Assembly: GCF_012641335.1 (NCBI RefSeq)
Contig: NZ_JABAID010000009.1
Span: 1 to 64,000 of the forward strand
DNA: 64,000 nucleotides
DNA from: Novosphingobium sp. ERN07
GTDB lineage: Bacteria > Pseudomonadota > Alphaproteobacteria > Sphingomonadales > Sphingomonadaceae
Direction: 5' to 3'
Under the pieces are notes generated by a model that worked only from the letters and a program-made list of their open reading frames with translations, was not told the DNA's origin and did not search any database. Below, in pieces: positions 8,908 through 16,492 of the stretch (positions are counted from its first letter, which is position 1; each line of letters starts with the position of its first letter). The translations under genes and the position numbers were made by a program.

Positions 8908-9338
8908 TGCGTGTCGATTTCTACCAGCTCACCAACGATCCCGCCGAACAGGTTCTCCCCCTGATCGCGCGCAACACGCTCGCGGCGGGCGAACGCCTGC
9001 TAGTCGTTTCGGAAGACGCGGCCCAGTTGCAGCGCGTCAGTGAAGCCCTATGGACGCGCCTGTCCGAAACCTTCCTTGCCAATGGCCATGCCAGCGAACC
9101 TCACGCCGCGCGCCAGCCCGTCCTGCTCTCCGCCGAACCAGAACCTGCCAACGGCGCAAAGTTCCTCGCGCTGGCTGATGGCATATGGCGCGAAGGCGCG
9201 TTCGAGCGCGTCTTCCTGCTCTTCCCGCCCGCAAGGATTGACGACGCGCGCGGCTGCTGGCGCATGCTGGGCACGCGCGAAGGCGTGGAACGCCGCTACT
9301 GGCGGCAGGAACAGGGCAAGTGGAAAGAGGGGCCGTAA
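8907..9338 (+). CDS. holC: DNA polymerase III chi subunit HolC
   Basis: 143 residues with the HolC start [20 protein letters not shown] and the conserved end (WRMLGTREGVERRYWRQ). Chi links the clamp loader (through psi) to SSB on lagging-strand DNA. The start is the ATG overlapping the upstream stop codon, where the family homology begins. It is the last gene of a likely pepA-DUF2256-holC unit; the next gene starts 77 bases on. Confidence 0.9.
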   Translation: MRVDFYQLTNDPAEQVLPLIARNTLAAGERLLVVSEDAAQLQRVSEALWTRLSETFLANGHASEPHAARQPVLLSAEPEPANGAKFLALADGIWREGAFERVFLLFPPARIDDARGCWRMLGTREGVERRYWRQEQGKWKEGP

Positions 9339-9415
9339 GCCACCCTTCACAATTCACCGCAATTCTGCTCTAGCGGGCCAATCAATCACCCCATGATTGG
9401 CTGGAGCAAACACCC

Positions 9416-10324
9416 GTGCGTTTCAAAGGTCTAGACCTCAACCTGCTGGTGGTCTTCGAAGCACTGATGGAAACCCGCAGCGTCACCCGCGCGGCAGAGC
9501 GCATCGGGTTGACCCAGCCTGCCACTAGCGCCGCGCTGCGCCGACTGCGCGATTATTTCCACGACGATATCGTCGTCGCCGTGGGCAAACGGATGCACCC
9601 CACGCCTTTTGCCGAAGGCCTCTATCCGCAAATCCAGCAGGCCCTGCGCGGGGTCGAACGGGCGATCACTACGCCTACAACGTTCGATCCGACCACATCC
9701 ACCCGCCGCTTCCGCATCATCGGTTCGGATTACATCATGGTCGCTGTGCTGGTCCCCCTGATCGAACGCTTCGCCCGCACTGCGCCCGGCGTCCGCGTGG
9801 AGATTGTCCAGCCCAACGAACATTCCGCCGCCGACCTCGAATCCGGCAAGGCGGACCTGCTGGTAACGCCCGAACCCTTTTTGGCGGCAGGGCATCCGCA
9901 CGAAATCCTGTTCGAAGAAGAACAGGTCGTCGTCGGCTGGGCCGAAAACCCGATTTTCGCCCAAGGGCTGACAGAGGACGATTTCTACGCCGCCGGGCAC
10001 GTTACCGTTGCTTTCGGGGCAAACCGGACACCGGGCTTTGCCGATTCCACCCTTGCGCGCATGGGGCGTGAACGGCTGGTCGAAGTCACCGTGTCCAGCT
10101 TCGCTTCGGCCCCGTGGTTCATAGAAGGCACCGCGCGCCTTGCGGTTCTGCACGAACGCCTCGTTCGCCAGATCGCCCGCCGCTTCAATCTGGCAAAGGC
10201 ACCGATGCCGTTCGAGTTTCCGACGATGCTCGAAATGATCCAGTTCCACCAATCCCGCGCCGACGACGCAGGACTGACATGGCTCCGCCAGCAAATGCGC
10301 GAGATTGCGGCAGAGGCGGCTTGA
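9416..10324 (+). CDS. LysR-family transcriptional regulator (NodD/LinR-like)
   Basis: 302 residues. The N-terminal winged helix (residues 4-62, DLNLLVVFEALMETRSVTRA and TQPATSAALRRLRDYF) is of the NodD-like LysR type, followed by a periplasmic-binding-like effector domain (about 90-300). Such proteins usually activate a nearby catabolic gene in response to an aromatic or similar compound. No obvious target is divergent to it here: holC lies upstream in the same direction. Translation begins at GTG. ligAB is 9 kb away, so a link to protocatechuate use cannot be claimed. Confidence 0.88.
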   Translation: MRFKGLDLNLLVVFEALMETRSVTRAAERIGLTQPATSAALRRLRDYFHDDIVVAVGKRMHPTPFAEGLYPQIQQALRGVERAITTPTTFDPTTSTRRFRIIGSDYIMVAVLVPLIERFARTAPGVRVEIVQPNEHSAADLESGKADLLVTPEPFLAAGHPHEILFEEEQVVVGWAENPIFAQGLTEDDFYAAGHVTVAFGANRTPGFADSTLARMGRERLVEVTVSSFASAPWFIEGTARLAVLHERLVRQIARRFNLAKAPMPFEFPTMLEMIQFHQSRADDAGLTWLRQQMREIAAEAA

Positions 10325-10430
10325 GCAGAAAGTCGGTTTGAATGGGCTTCGGCGATAAGCGGGAGATCCGTTCCTCAAAACAGCCATTGCCCGGTCTGAC
10401 GCAAGGCTCGTGACGTGGCTATATATTCGC

Positions 10431-10907
10431 TCAATGCGAAGTCCGCTTCGCCCGCTTGATTGTGCCGGAAAAGCTCAGCACGGCCTCTTCCGTCCCATCG
10501 GCCCCCACGCGCAGGATCGTGCCGCGTGCGAAGACGAGGCTGCCGCCCGCACGCACGCATTCGCCCCGCGCCGTCAGCAGGTCACCGGCCTGCGCCCCGC
10601 TCACGAATTCGCAGTTCATCGTCACGGTCACGCCAGACACTTCTTCGCCGCCCGATGCGGCAACCATGAACAGCGAAAAGTCGGCAAAGGTCATCAATGA
10701 ACCGCCGTGGACGATGCCGTGCCCGTTCAGGTTCTTCGTTTCAGGGCGAAAGCCGGTCACGATGCCGCGTTCGTCGCGCTTCACGAAAAAGGGGCCGGTG
10801 CCGTCCTCGAACGGGTCTTTGCCCGACCATTTCCACCAGCCGGCCCAAGGCCCCTCGGCCACAATTTCGAAGCCGCCCCTGATCGGGGCCTCGTCTGAAG
10901 CGTTCAT
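10431..10907 (-). CDS. PaaI-type hotdog-fold acyl-CoA thioesterase
   Basis: 158 residues with a single hotdog domain (about 40-150). The motif NLNGHGIVHGGSLMTFADFS (residues 60-79) is the HGGxxxxxxD active-site pattern of the PaaI/YbgC-like group, which hydrolyses acyl- or aryl-CoA esters. The substrate cannot be read from sequence. It stands alone, convergent with the LysR gene and just downstream of, and in the same direction as, the FAD oxidoreductase (gap 41 bases), with which it may be co-transcribed. Confidence 0.82.
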   Translation of the reverse strand: MNASDEAPIRGGFEIVAEGPWAGWWKWSGKDPFEDGTGPFFVKRDERGIVTGFRPETKNLNGHGIVHGGSLMTFADFSLFMVAASGGEEVSGVTVTMNCEFVSGAQAGDLLTARGECVRAGGSLVFARGTILRVGADGTEEAVLSFSGTIKRAKRTSH

Positions 10908-10948
10908 GCACCCGCTTTAACCGCACAGTTGAACCACTGTCGAGAGGT

Positions 10949-11926
10949 TCAGGCAACTTCGCGCGGGGCGTGAGCCATGATCTGCGTTGCCAGTGTGCGG
11001 CCGGAAATCCATGCATTCTCCACGCGCGGGCCAAGCAACCAGTCGCCACAAATGCCGATCTTCGATGTGTCGCTCCACAGCGCGCCAAGGTCGCTGCCTG
11101 TGGACATGGCATAGCGCCAGCGATGCGCCGCAGCCACGGCAGGCACCGGTACGGCGATATCCAGCGCCTCTCCCAGTGCTGCCAGCAGCACGTCGGCCAC
11201 CGCTGCCGCATCGTCTTCAATGTGCTGGTCGGACCAAAGCGGGCCGGCCTGAACCACCCACGTTTCAGGGCCGCGCCGCCCCGGCTTGGCGCTATTGCGC
11301 GCCGCCCAGCCGATCAACCCTGCCTCGCGGACGGTATCCGTGGGGCACTGCAGTCGCTCCGCAAAGGCGAACATGCCCGTCCAGCACGGTTGCGAACGGG
11401 CCGCCAGCGCGGTCGATGCCAGCGAAAGATCGTGCAGCGCAACGATCGCTGCTGCCTGTTCAGGCGGAATCGCCACGACCACGGCGTCGAACGGCCCGGT
11501 TTCGGTCAGCGTTCCTCCGGCGGTTTCGCCCGCAAGGTGCCACGCGCCACCGCGCCGCACCAGTCCGCGCACGTGCCAGCCGAACGCCACGTCATGTTGG
11601 TCGGCCATGTCCTTGATCACCGCGTTCATCGTCGGCACGCCGACCCATGCACCCGTGCCTGCCGCCGGCCAGGGCGCCGCCACACCGCCGGCGGACCAGC
11701 GCGCGACTTGCGCCATGAACGCCGGATCGCGCACGGTAAAATACTGCGCGCCGTGATCGAAATGTGCTTCGCCCAGAGGCGTGTCCATGCGCCGCGTAGA
11801 CATGCGCCCGCCTGGGCCGCGCCCCTTGTCGAACAGCGAAACCCTGTGCCCCGCCCGAACAAGCTGGGCCGCGCACGAAAGACCGGCCATCCCCGCGCCA
11901 ACAATGGCAACATGCAATTTCATCAT
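10949..11926 (-). CDS. FAD-dependent oxidoreductase (renalase-like amine oxidase fold)
   Basis: 325 residues. An N-terminal Rossmann motif (VAIVGAGMAGLSCAAQL, about 4-22) is followed by the FAD-binding DKGRGPGGRMSTRR loop and HFDHGAQYFT, the hallmark of renalase-like proteins (NAD(P)-binding Rossmann, amine-oxidase fold). A C-terminal GDWLLGPRVENAWISG segment contacts the flavin. The substrate is unknown. Two tandem ATGs are possible starts; the open frame runs 76 codons further upstream without homology. Divergent from the LOV-HTH gene with about 130 bases between them; light regulators of this class often act on adjacent genes, which makes it a possible target. Confidence 0.82.
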   Translation of the reverse strand: MMKLHVAIVGAGMAGLSCAAQLVRAGHRVSLFDKGRGPGGRMSTRRMDTPLGEAHFDHGAQYFTVRDPAFMAQVARWSAGGVAAPWPAAGTGAWVGVPTMNAVIKDMADQHDVAFGWHVRGLVRRGGAWHLAGETAGGTLTETGPFDAVVVAIPPEQAAAIVALHDLSLASTALAARSQPCWTGMFAFAERLQCPTDTVREAGLIGWAARNSAKPGRRGPETWVVQAGPLWSDQHIEDDAAAVADVLLAALGEALDIAVPVPAVAAAHRWRYAMSTGSDLGALWSDTSKIGICGDWLLGPRVENAWISGRTLATQIMAHAPREVA

Positions 11927-12056
11927 CGTGTCCGGGCCTGAAGTGCGTTCCGACGCTGTGATCCCTGTCGGAATGCCTAACCCGTTGCGCCCCAGCCTCG
12001 CCCAGAACAACACGGACCAAAGGGCACGGATTGGAAACTGCTGAAGAGGTGCGTAT

Positions 12057-12656
12057 ATGTGCCCTATGTCGATATCCGAGATGATCGCCTCCAGCCCGAC
12101 GGCCGCCGTCATCAGCAATCCGCGCCTGCCGGATAACCCGATCATCGCGTGCAACGATGCCTTCGTTGATCTGACAGGCTACTCGCGCGAAGAAATCATT
12201 GGCCGCAACTGCCGCTTCCTGCGCGGGTCCGGCACCGAGGATGACAAGGCCCGCATCCTGCGCGATGGTATCTTCCGCAAGCAGCCGGTGATGGTGGAGA
12301 TCGTCAATTACAAGAAGGACGGCACCCGTTTCCGCAACGCTGTCATGGTCGCGCCGATCTTCGATGCAACGGGCGAACTCGAATACTTCCTCGGCTCACA
12401 GGTCGAAATTGCCGAGGATCAGGGGCAGGCCAACGATGCCCGCCGTCACGATGCCGCTGCTCGCGTCGAACGGCTCAGCCGCCGCCAGAAGGAAATTCTT
12501 GTGCTGATGGCCGCCGGAAAGCTTAACAAGCAGATCGCATATGAACTGTCCCTCAGCGAGCGCACGGTCAAGATGCACCGCTCCGCGGTACTCAAGGGGC
12601 TGGACGTAAAGACCAGCGCAGATGCCATCCGCGTCGCTATCGAAGCAGGGTTCTAA
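12057..12656 (+). CDS. LOV-domain light-responsive HTH transcription factor (EL222-like)
   Basis: 199 residues. An N-terminal LOV/PAS domain (about 8-115) contains the flavin-adduct motif GRNCRFLRG with Cys52, plus the NYKKDGTRFRN and PIFDATGELEYFLGSQVEI segments. A linker helix leads to a LuxR-type helix-turn-helix (about 137-199: LSRRQKEILVLMAAGKLNKQ). The organisation equals that of EL222 from Erythrobacter litoralis, where blue light forms a cysteinyl-FMN bond, frees the HTH and lets it dimerise on DNA. All signature residues are present, so it is probably photoactive. The stop codon overlaps that of the convergent HWE kinase by four bases. Confidence 0.93.
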   Translation: MCPMSISEMIASSPTAAVISNPRLPDNPIIACNDAFVDLTGYSREEIIGRNCRFLRGSGTEDDKARILRDGIFRKQPVMVEIVNYKKDGTRFRNAVMVAPIFDATGELEYFLGSQVEIAEDQGQANDARRHDAAARVERLSRRQKEILVLMAAGKLNKQIAYELSLSERTVKMHRSAVLKGLDVKTSADAIRVAIEAGF

Positions 12657-13630
12657 GCCGGCAGGGGCTTTGCGCCCTCAATCCTGAATTCGCACCATAC
12701 GCCGGTCGCATCGAAGTTCAGGTCTACCCCTTCCAATCCCGGCTGGGGCATCAGCAGCCGCGTGCCAAGCCCCTCGCGCGAGGGCGCCGAAACGGGCGGC
12801 CCATCCTTTTCCGCCCACAGCACGTAAAGCGTGGCGCCGTCCGGCCCGATGAACCACGTCAGGCTCACGCGCCCGCGCTCGTTCGACAAGGCGCCGTGCT
12901 TCACCGCATTGGTGCACAGTTCATGCAGAGCCATGATCAGTGGGATGCAGCTAGTGCCCGGCAACATGCAAGGCTCGCCCGAAAGCTGGATGCGCCCACT
13001 CCGGTCGAACGGTGCCAGCGTCTGCTGGGCAAGCTGCGGTAAGCGCCCTTCGGCTTCCGCGCCGATCTGCAACAGGTCGCTCGCCGCGGCCAGACCTTCG
13101 ATCCGCTGGCTAAATTCCTTGAAGAAATCCATCGGTGAGGCGGCCTTCGGCCCACGTGAGGCGAGCGCCTGAATCAGCGTCAGCATATTGCGCACCCGAT
13201 GGCGCAATTCGCGATTGTACATCTCCTGCTGCTGGTTCAGCGCCGCCAACGCCCGCACCGACCGGCGCAGCAAGGTACCGGTGGTCACGATCATCGCGGC
13301 TGACATGGCAAAAAGGCCGAAGAACACGATCCGCGCCGTGTTCATGTCGCGGAACCATGCCCCCCCGCCGAACAGTCGCTGCGACACTATCGCTGCCAGC
13401 AAGGCGAAAACAGCCGCGTAGCGCAGGCGCAGAGCCAACGATGCGAAGACCAGACTGGGCCAGAATGTCAGAAACGGCAGGCCCAGTTCGCCCCGGTCGA
13501 AGACGGCGCGCAGCGCAACAGGAATGATCAGCAGTCCCAATATCCAGGCAAACGATTCTAGAGCCGAGCGATCACGCTCGACCAGAAGTTTCAGGAACCT
13601 TGCGCTCCATTGCCCGTCTCGACCTGTCAC
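12653..13630 (-). CDS. Membrane-bound HWE-family sensor histidine kinase
   Basis: 325 residues. Four to five N-terminal membrane segments (about 25-125) with no recognisable sensor domain, then a dimerisation/phosphoacceptor helix (ELRHRVRNMLTLIQAL, His near residue 142) and an ATPase domain with HELCTNAVKHGALS and the WAE tripeptide that defines the HWE family. In alphaproteobacteria such kinases often feed the PhyR general stress response. It begins with GTG. A TTGACA-N19-TATGAT promoter and a perfect inverted repeat lie upstream. No partner receiver is adjacent; its neighbour is a LOV regulator rather than a LOV kinase. Confidence 0.85.
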   Translation of the reverse strand: MTGRDGQWSARFLKLLVERDRSALESFAWILGLLIIPVALRAVFDRGELGLPFLTFWPSLVFASLALRLRYAAVFALLAAIVSQRLFGGGAWFRDMNTARIVFFGLFAMSAAMIVTTGTLLRRSVRALAALNQQQEMYNRELRHRVRNMLTLIQALASRGPKAASPMDFFKEFSQRIEGLAAASDLLQIGAEAEGRLPQLAQQTLAPFDRSGRIQLSGEPCMLPGTSCIPLIMALHELCTNAVKHGALSNERGRVSLTWFIGPDGATLYVLWAEKDGPPVSAPSREGLGTRLLMPQPGLEGVDLNFDATGVWCEFRIEGAKPLPA

Positions 13631-13699
13631 TGCACCCCCAAATATGCGGATCTGTACTACGTTTTATCATGTCCGCTTGCGACTGTGTAAGCGATAAAG

Positions 13700-13719
13700 T
13701 ATTCTGAATAAACAGAATA
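13700..13719. promoter_or_regulatory. Inverted repeat TATTCTG-N6-CAGAATA, possible operator
   Basis: Seven-base perfect arms separated by six bases lie between the candidate -10 box and the GTG start of the HWE kinase gene, in an AT-rich stretch. Position and symmetry suit a repressor site; the binding protein (possibly the MarR product next door) is a guess. Confidence 0.4.
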
Positions 13720-13733
13720 TGACCGAGCCCGGG

Positions 13734-13764
13734 ATCATATCTTAAGGTATGGAGTCACTGTCAA
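13734..13764 (-). promoter_or_regulatory. Candidate sigma-70-type promoter of the HWE kinase gene
   Basis: On the minus strand TTGACA is followed after 19 bases by TATGAT. The -35 is perfect and the -10 nearly so, although the spacing is two bases longer than ideal. It points at the kinase start about 105 bases downstream. Confidence 0.45.
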
Positions 13765-13772
13765 CCACAGTC

Positions 13773-13803
13773 GGCCGGGCGGGGGGTGCAATTCCGCCCG
13801 GCC
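13773..13803. terminator. GC-rich hairpin after the MarR gene, without a T-run
   Basis: Perfect ten-base arms (GGCCGGGCGG / CCGCCCGGCC) around an eleven-base loop. It lies 85 bases downstream of the MarR stop on that gene's strand. No run of T follows on either strand, so it may be a pause or repeat rather than an intrinsic terminator. Confidence 0.35.
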
Positions 13804-13887
13804 TTCCGGGGAACTCGTGAACTATTTGGCCACAGTGCTTCGGGGAAAATCGCGTTCCCTACCTGGGCATAGTTCAAAACATGTCGT

Positions 13888-14388
13888 TTAAATTTTGTTT
13901 TGCGAAGCTGCAAAACTCTCACTCAGTGCGCTGATCGAACGGCCGATTGCCTCCAGCGTCCTGTCCATCGCGCCAAGGCCGCGGTCGCTAAGCCGAACGA
14001 ACGTGCGGCGTCCGTCGCGGCCATCATCCTCACGCTCCACCAGCCCGCGCGCTTCAAGAATGCGTAACCAGCGCAGCGCCGTGGTGGGGGGCACATGCGC
14101 GCCGATGCAGGCGCTTGTCGTCGGCACGCGTCGATCCTCACGTGCCGCGATGTAGAGATCGAGCAGGATGTCCCATGTCGGTTCGCCAAACAGGTCTGCC
14201 GGCAGCGCTTTGTGGCGGCGGCGGCGCATCGCATAGGTCTCGCGCGCGATGGCGGTATGGCGGCGGATCGTTTCGGCATCGAGCAGTTCGGGCACGATCG
14301 TCGGTTCGACAAGCCGCGCATGGCTGCGGCGGCCGTTGGCCGATGGATCGATGCTGGTGATCGTAGCACGCATGGAACGGACGGTCAT
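13888..14388 (-). CDS. MarR-like winged-helix transcriptional regulator
   Basis: 166 residues with a winged helix at about 65-150: TWDILLDLYIAAREDRRVPT, then the recognition region PPTTALRWLRILEARGLVER and the wing DGRDGRRTFVRLSDRG. This is a MarR-type fold; the ligand and targets are unknown. The start is uncertain: the ATG used has GGGAGCACTCC before it, while another ATG 93 bases upstream has an equally good GGGGAAGG and would give 197 residues. Gene order gives no partner; a GC-rich hairpin and the HWE kinase follow downstream on the same strand. Confidence 0.75.
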   Translation of the reverse strand: MTVRSMRATITSIDPSANGRRSHARLVEPTIVPELLDAETIRRHTAIARETYAMRRRRHKALPADLFGEPTWDILLDLYIAAREDRRVPTTSACIGAHVPPTTALRWLRILEARGLVEREDDGRDGRRTFVRLSDRGLGAMDRTLEAIGRSISALSESFAASQNKI

Positions 14389-14567
14389 TGGAGTGCTCCC
14401 CACAAGAAAAGGACGTGCGTTTGCAGGTTGGCAGACACGCGTGTGCCTGCCGAACATTCGGCGTTGAAGGATTGGCTTCATTGACCTTCCCCAAGGTCGT
14501 GCATGAAGCCGGGCGGCAATGGCTCAGGTCAAAAGCCTGAAATCAGCAAATCATGTAATCGAAAAAT

Positions 14568-15173
14568 TCAGGTCAGACGCCAGGCATGATAGCGGCCAAG
14601 CCGCTCTGTCCGGCGGATGTGTGCGATGGTTCCCGTCAAAAGGGCCACGGTCTGTATGATCACCGGCAGTTGCGTCATCGCGAAGTAGCCAAACCGCACC
14701 AGCGAAAGTTCGGTCAGCTTGGCCGCATGGGCAACCATCAGAATAAGCTGTGCCGCACATGCCCACATTGGCCAGCCACGGTTTGCCCGCAGCGCAACCC
14801 AAAGAAGGGCAATCATCGTCCAGCTATCGATCACCAGATGTCCGGGATTCAGCGCAAAGAACGCCGGATCACCGAACAGGGCATGATTGATGAAATCGGC
14901 AGTCGTCGCGGTGAGCAGGATGCCAGCCACCAGCCGTTCCGGTTCTTCTCCTTTGCGAAAGGCTAGAAACAGAACGGCGGCGCTCAAAATCCGGTATGAC
15001 CAGATCAATTCCATCATGGCGCACCGGTTGCAGTGTATCGCATCGCTCGTTCGCAGATCAGGCGGCGCGAACCAGTGCGAAAGACTGGCCAGAATCACCA
15101 GCAGAACCAGCGGGCGGGCAATCGTCGGCGTAACCGGAGCCGACTTCGCGGCCCACGTCCACCAACTTGCCAT
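14568..15173 (-). CDS. Integral membrane protein of unknown function
   Basis: Up to 201 residues with about five hydrophobic helices (for example LVLLVILASLSHWF, ILSAAVLFLAFR, LVAGILLTATTADFINHALF, MIALLWVALRA, LPVIIQTVALLTGTIAHI) and no enzymatic motif that I recognise. The chosen ATG makes the gene overlap the end of the upstream gene by 116 bases in another frame; a later non-ATG start, or the internal MM near residue 53, would shorten the overlap but cut the first helix. Same strand as the flanking unknown gene and the LuxR gene, so possibly one operon. Confidence 0.6.
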   Translation of the reverse strand: MASWWTWAAKSAPVTPTIARPLVLLVILASLSHWFAPPDLRTSDAIHCNRCAMMELIWSYRILSAAVLFLAFRKGEEPERLVAGILLTATTADFINHALFGDPAFFALNPGHLVIDSWTMIALLWVALRANRGWPMWACAAQLILMVAHAAKLTELSLVRFGYFAMTQLPVIIQTVALLTGTIAHIRRTERLGRYHAWRLT

Positions 15174-15450
15174 GAACGCGGGCGAGTTCGCCGCTGGCGT
15201 CGAGCATCGCTTTCTGGCTCGCGGCCAGCCGCAGCAGGGCTTCCTGCCCGGTAAAGGGGCCGACAGCGGCTTCGCGACGTGCGCGCACCATCGTGGCCAG
15301 CAGGTTGGCCTGGCGGATCAGCGCTTCATCCAGCGCGGCTTCGGCCTCGTGCAGATCGCGGGTGATGCGCAGGCCGTGCACGGTCACGGCATTGGAAATG
15401 CTGCCCGTTGCAGCAGCGGTCTTGGCGAAGTTTGCGTTGATGTTCTTCAT
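15058..15450 (-). CDS. Small alpha-helical protein of unknown function
   Basis: 130 residues, rich in Ala, Leu and charged residues, predicted largely helical (RDLHEAEAALDEALIRQANL, AASQKAMLDASGELARVHGK), with no signal peptide, membrane segment or cysteine pair. The ATG used is preceded by GGTGGGAGC, a usable ribosome binding site. The last 116 bases overlap the start of the membrane protein gene. It lies between the LuxR regulator and the membrane protein, all on the minus strand. I do not recognise a family. Confidence 0.55.
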   Translation of the reverse strand: MKNINANFAKTAAATGSISNAVTVHGLRITRDLHEAEAALDEALIRQANLLATMVRARREAAVGPFTGQEALLRLAASQKAMLDASGELARVHGKLVDVGREVGSGYADDCPPAGSAGDSGQSFALVRAA

Positions 15451-15654
15451 GGTAGCTCCCACCTGCCGATCTTGCGATGCGACAGGCCCCTTTTTGATAA
15501 AGGATGGCGGCGCCCCCGCGCCGGTCATCCCGTTTACGGACGGAGATGTTCTCCGGGGCTGCCCTTCATCAAATCCTTCGGCTGACCTTTGGCGGTCAAT
15601 CCCCAGACCTGAGCTTGAGAGATCCTGTTCCTGAATCGACCTGTCGTTGGTCGG

Positions 15655-16239
15655 TCAGTGATCGAGCATGGTGGAAAGCTGCGCAAACATGCTCAACCCT
15701 CCCAGCACGATCAGGATCATGAACACCGTCAAGCCGCCAATATAACCCAGCCGCATGAGGGTGCCGTTCGGCCCGTCAAACATCTCGGGAAGAACGCGGT
15801 GGTAGGCGATTTCGTCTCCCCCGTCCGTCGCAATACGCTCTGGTCGGGGTTCGGCCCGGTTTCCGCTTTCGATCCCGAACGCTTCCAGTGATGGCAGCGT
15901 GCGAAGCGGAACCCGTGCCGGAGATTGATCGCTCTCCGTGTCTTCCTGCAGTGCTGATGCACTAGGAAGGGGCGGGAATCCTACATGGGAATGTTCATAT
16001 ACGGGTTGTTCGTATGTCTCTACCAGGCGCCGATAGGCCTGCGCCACTTCGCCGCGCGTGCCAACGCCCAGCTTTGATCGCGCAAACATGATGCGCTGAT
16101 CCACGGTATGCGGCGAGATTCCCAGAATTCGCGAAATCTCTTTGGATGTCTTGTGCTGAATCAACAGGTCGAGCACTTCCCGCTGCTTGGCAGTCAGCTC
16201 CACCAGTGGGTTATCAAACAGCTCACCGACCACTGTCAT
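15655..16239 (-). CDS. LuxR-type HTH regulator with C-terminal membrane anchor
   Basis: 194 residues from this ATG. The N-terminal helix-turn-helix (about 12-75: LTAKQREVLDLLIQHKTSKE, GISPHTVDQRI) is of GerE/LuxR type; a variable linker of about 70 residues follows, and a single membrane helix (LGYIGGLTVFMILIVLGGLS) lies at the extreme C-terminus. The DNA-binding domain would be tethered to the inner membrane from its C-terminal side, with almost nothing in the periplasm. The frame is open upstream: a GTG at 16314 adds 25 residues containing SCKRC and DCLGC, a possible zinc ribbon. Neither start has a strong ribosome binding site. Divergent from the two-component pair. Confidence 0.8.
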   Translation of the reverse strand: MTVVGELFDNPLVELTAKQREVLDLLIQHKTSKEISRILGISPHTVDQRIMFARSKLGVGTRGEVAQAYRRLVETYEQPVYEHSHVGFPPLPSASALQEDTESDQSPARVPLRTLPSLEAFGIESGNRAEPRPERIATDGGDEIAYHRVLPEMFDGPNGTLMRLGYIGGLTVFMILIVLGGLSMFAQLSTMLDH

Positions 16240-16492
16240 AATATTAGTGCACCCTAGGCAGTCTTCACCCGTCTGAAGGGTAAATGAACAACGCTTGCAT
16301 GATGCCTGATACACCCTGATTTTCCAATGGGACTTTCGTTAACCGGTGTCATCTTGGGCCATTCTGTTCGAACCGCGCGGTTTCCCTGACGTCAAAGGGT
16401 GACAAGACCCCCGTGATGCTGTTCATAAGTCTCGTATTGAGGCAGAAAGCGCTTGCGAGATCGGCATATACAAGCCGAATCGGGGAAAGCGG

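Noticed and set aside
9416..10324. The LysR gene as regulator (ligR) of ligAB
   Set aside because: It lies 9 kb away with unrelated genes between and no divergent target; the family is too broad for this claim.
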